A stretch of 64,000 bases of DNA from an uncultured Carboxylicivirga sp. (GTDB lineage Bacteria; Bacteroidota; Bacteroidia; Bacteroidales; Marinilabiliaceae), in assembly GCA_947503525.1 (NCBI GenBank), contig CANNEA010000004.1:372001-436000 (forward strand). Reading direction: 5' to 3'. How positions within the stretch are numbered: position 1 is the first letter of the stretch; every line of letters starts with the position of its first letter. The notes under the pieces are model-generated. The model searched no databases, was not told the DNA's origin, and saw nothing but the letters and a program-made list of their open reading frames with translations. A program made the translations under genes and the position numbers. Of this stretch, positions 63,981 to 64,000 are shown piece by piece.

Positions 63981-64000
63981 ATGAAAACAATAATGATAAA
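63981..64000 (+). CDS. Start of a gene running off the right edge
   Basis: ATG at 63981 opens MKTIMI and continues out of the window; the leader is A-rich as for neighbouring genes. Only six codons are visible, so no product can be named, but the Lys and hydrophobic residues fit a signal peptide start. Confidence 0.35.

Noticed and set aside
1-64000. rRNA, tRNA or prophage genes
   Set aside because: No stretch resembling conserved rRNA, a tRNA cloverleaf or phage structural genes was noticed; a tRNA search program was not available.

Overview
The window looks like a chromosome segment of a marine or sediment Bacteroidota, probably near the Marinilabiliales/Prolixibacteraceae. The evidence is low GC, a SusC/SusD pair, type IX secretion (T9SS) C-terminal sorting domains, many short lipoproteins, TTTG-type -7 promoter elements and formylglycine-type sulfatases. 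No rRNA, tRNA or CRISPR array was seen. The species assignment is inference.

Layout. 0-5 kb: the end of a BamA/TamA-like outer-membrane protein, a DUF4136 lipoprotein, a CDF-like transporter, an outer-membrane protein, then gene debris (a frameshifted barrel protein joined to the 3' end of an AspT-type transporter). 5-7.6 kb: a GH2 beta-galactosidase-like lipoprotein. 7.6-12.2 kb (minus): an ABC/HlyD/TolC export operon whose ATPase motifs are badly degraded. 12.8-24.6 kb: an AraC regulator, sulfatase 1, two exported proteins of the 4,5-dihydroxyphthalate decarboxylase (Pht5)/periplasmic-binding fold, several outer-membrane proteins, an exported tyrosine phosphatase, and a REP-associated transposase (RAYT) with its palindromes. 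25-31 kb: small metabolic genes, a duplicated DUF4136 fragment, a T9SS protein and a TPR-LuxR regulator. 31-45 kb: a 2555-residue subtilisin-like T9SS protein followed by a SusC/SusD locus with no carbohydrate enzyme. 45-53 kb: a second DUF4136 lipoprotein, three tandem proline-rich small lipoproteins, a second AraC regulator, sulfatases 2 and 3 and a CysJ-like flavoprotein. 53.7-59.1 kb: an RND efflux operon. 59.6-64 kb: a second BamA/TamA-like protein, an Old Yellow Enzyme, a small membrane protein and another outer-membrane protein.

How it may fit together. The main result is a shared promoter architecture. Nine promoters carry two direct copies of GTC-N5-GG exactly 21 bp apart, with exactly 29 bp from the second copy to a TTTG -7 element. 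They stand before both Pht5-like proteins, sulfatases 2 and 3, a glycine-rich exported protein, a 66-residue lipoprotein and each of three tandem small lipoproteins. A tenth, degenerate version lies before sulfatase 1. The 21-bp period suggests a two-headed or dimeric activator such as an AraC-family protein; two AraC-family genes lie beside these targets. I infer a dispersed, co-regulated envelope system for sensing, desulfating and binding a (perhaps aromatic) sulfated or carboxylated compound. Its substrate is unknown.
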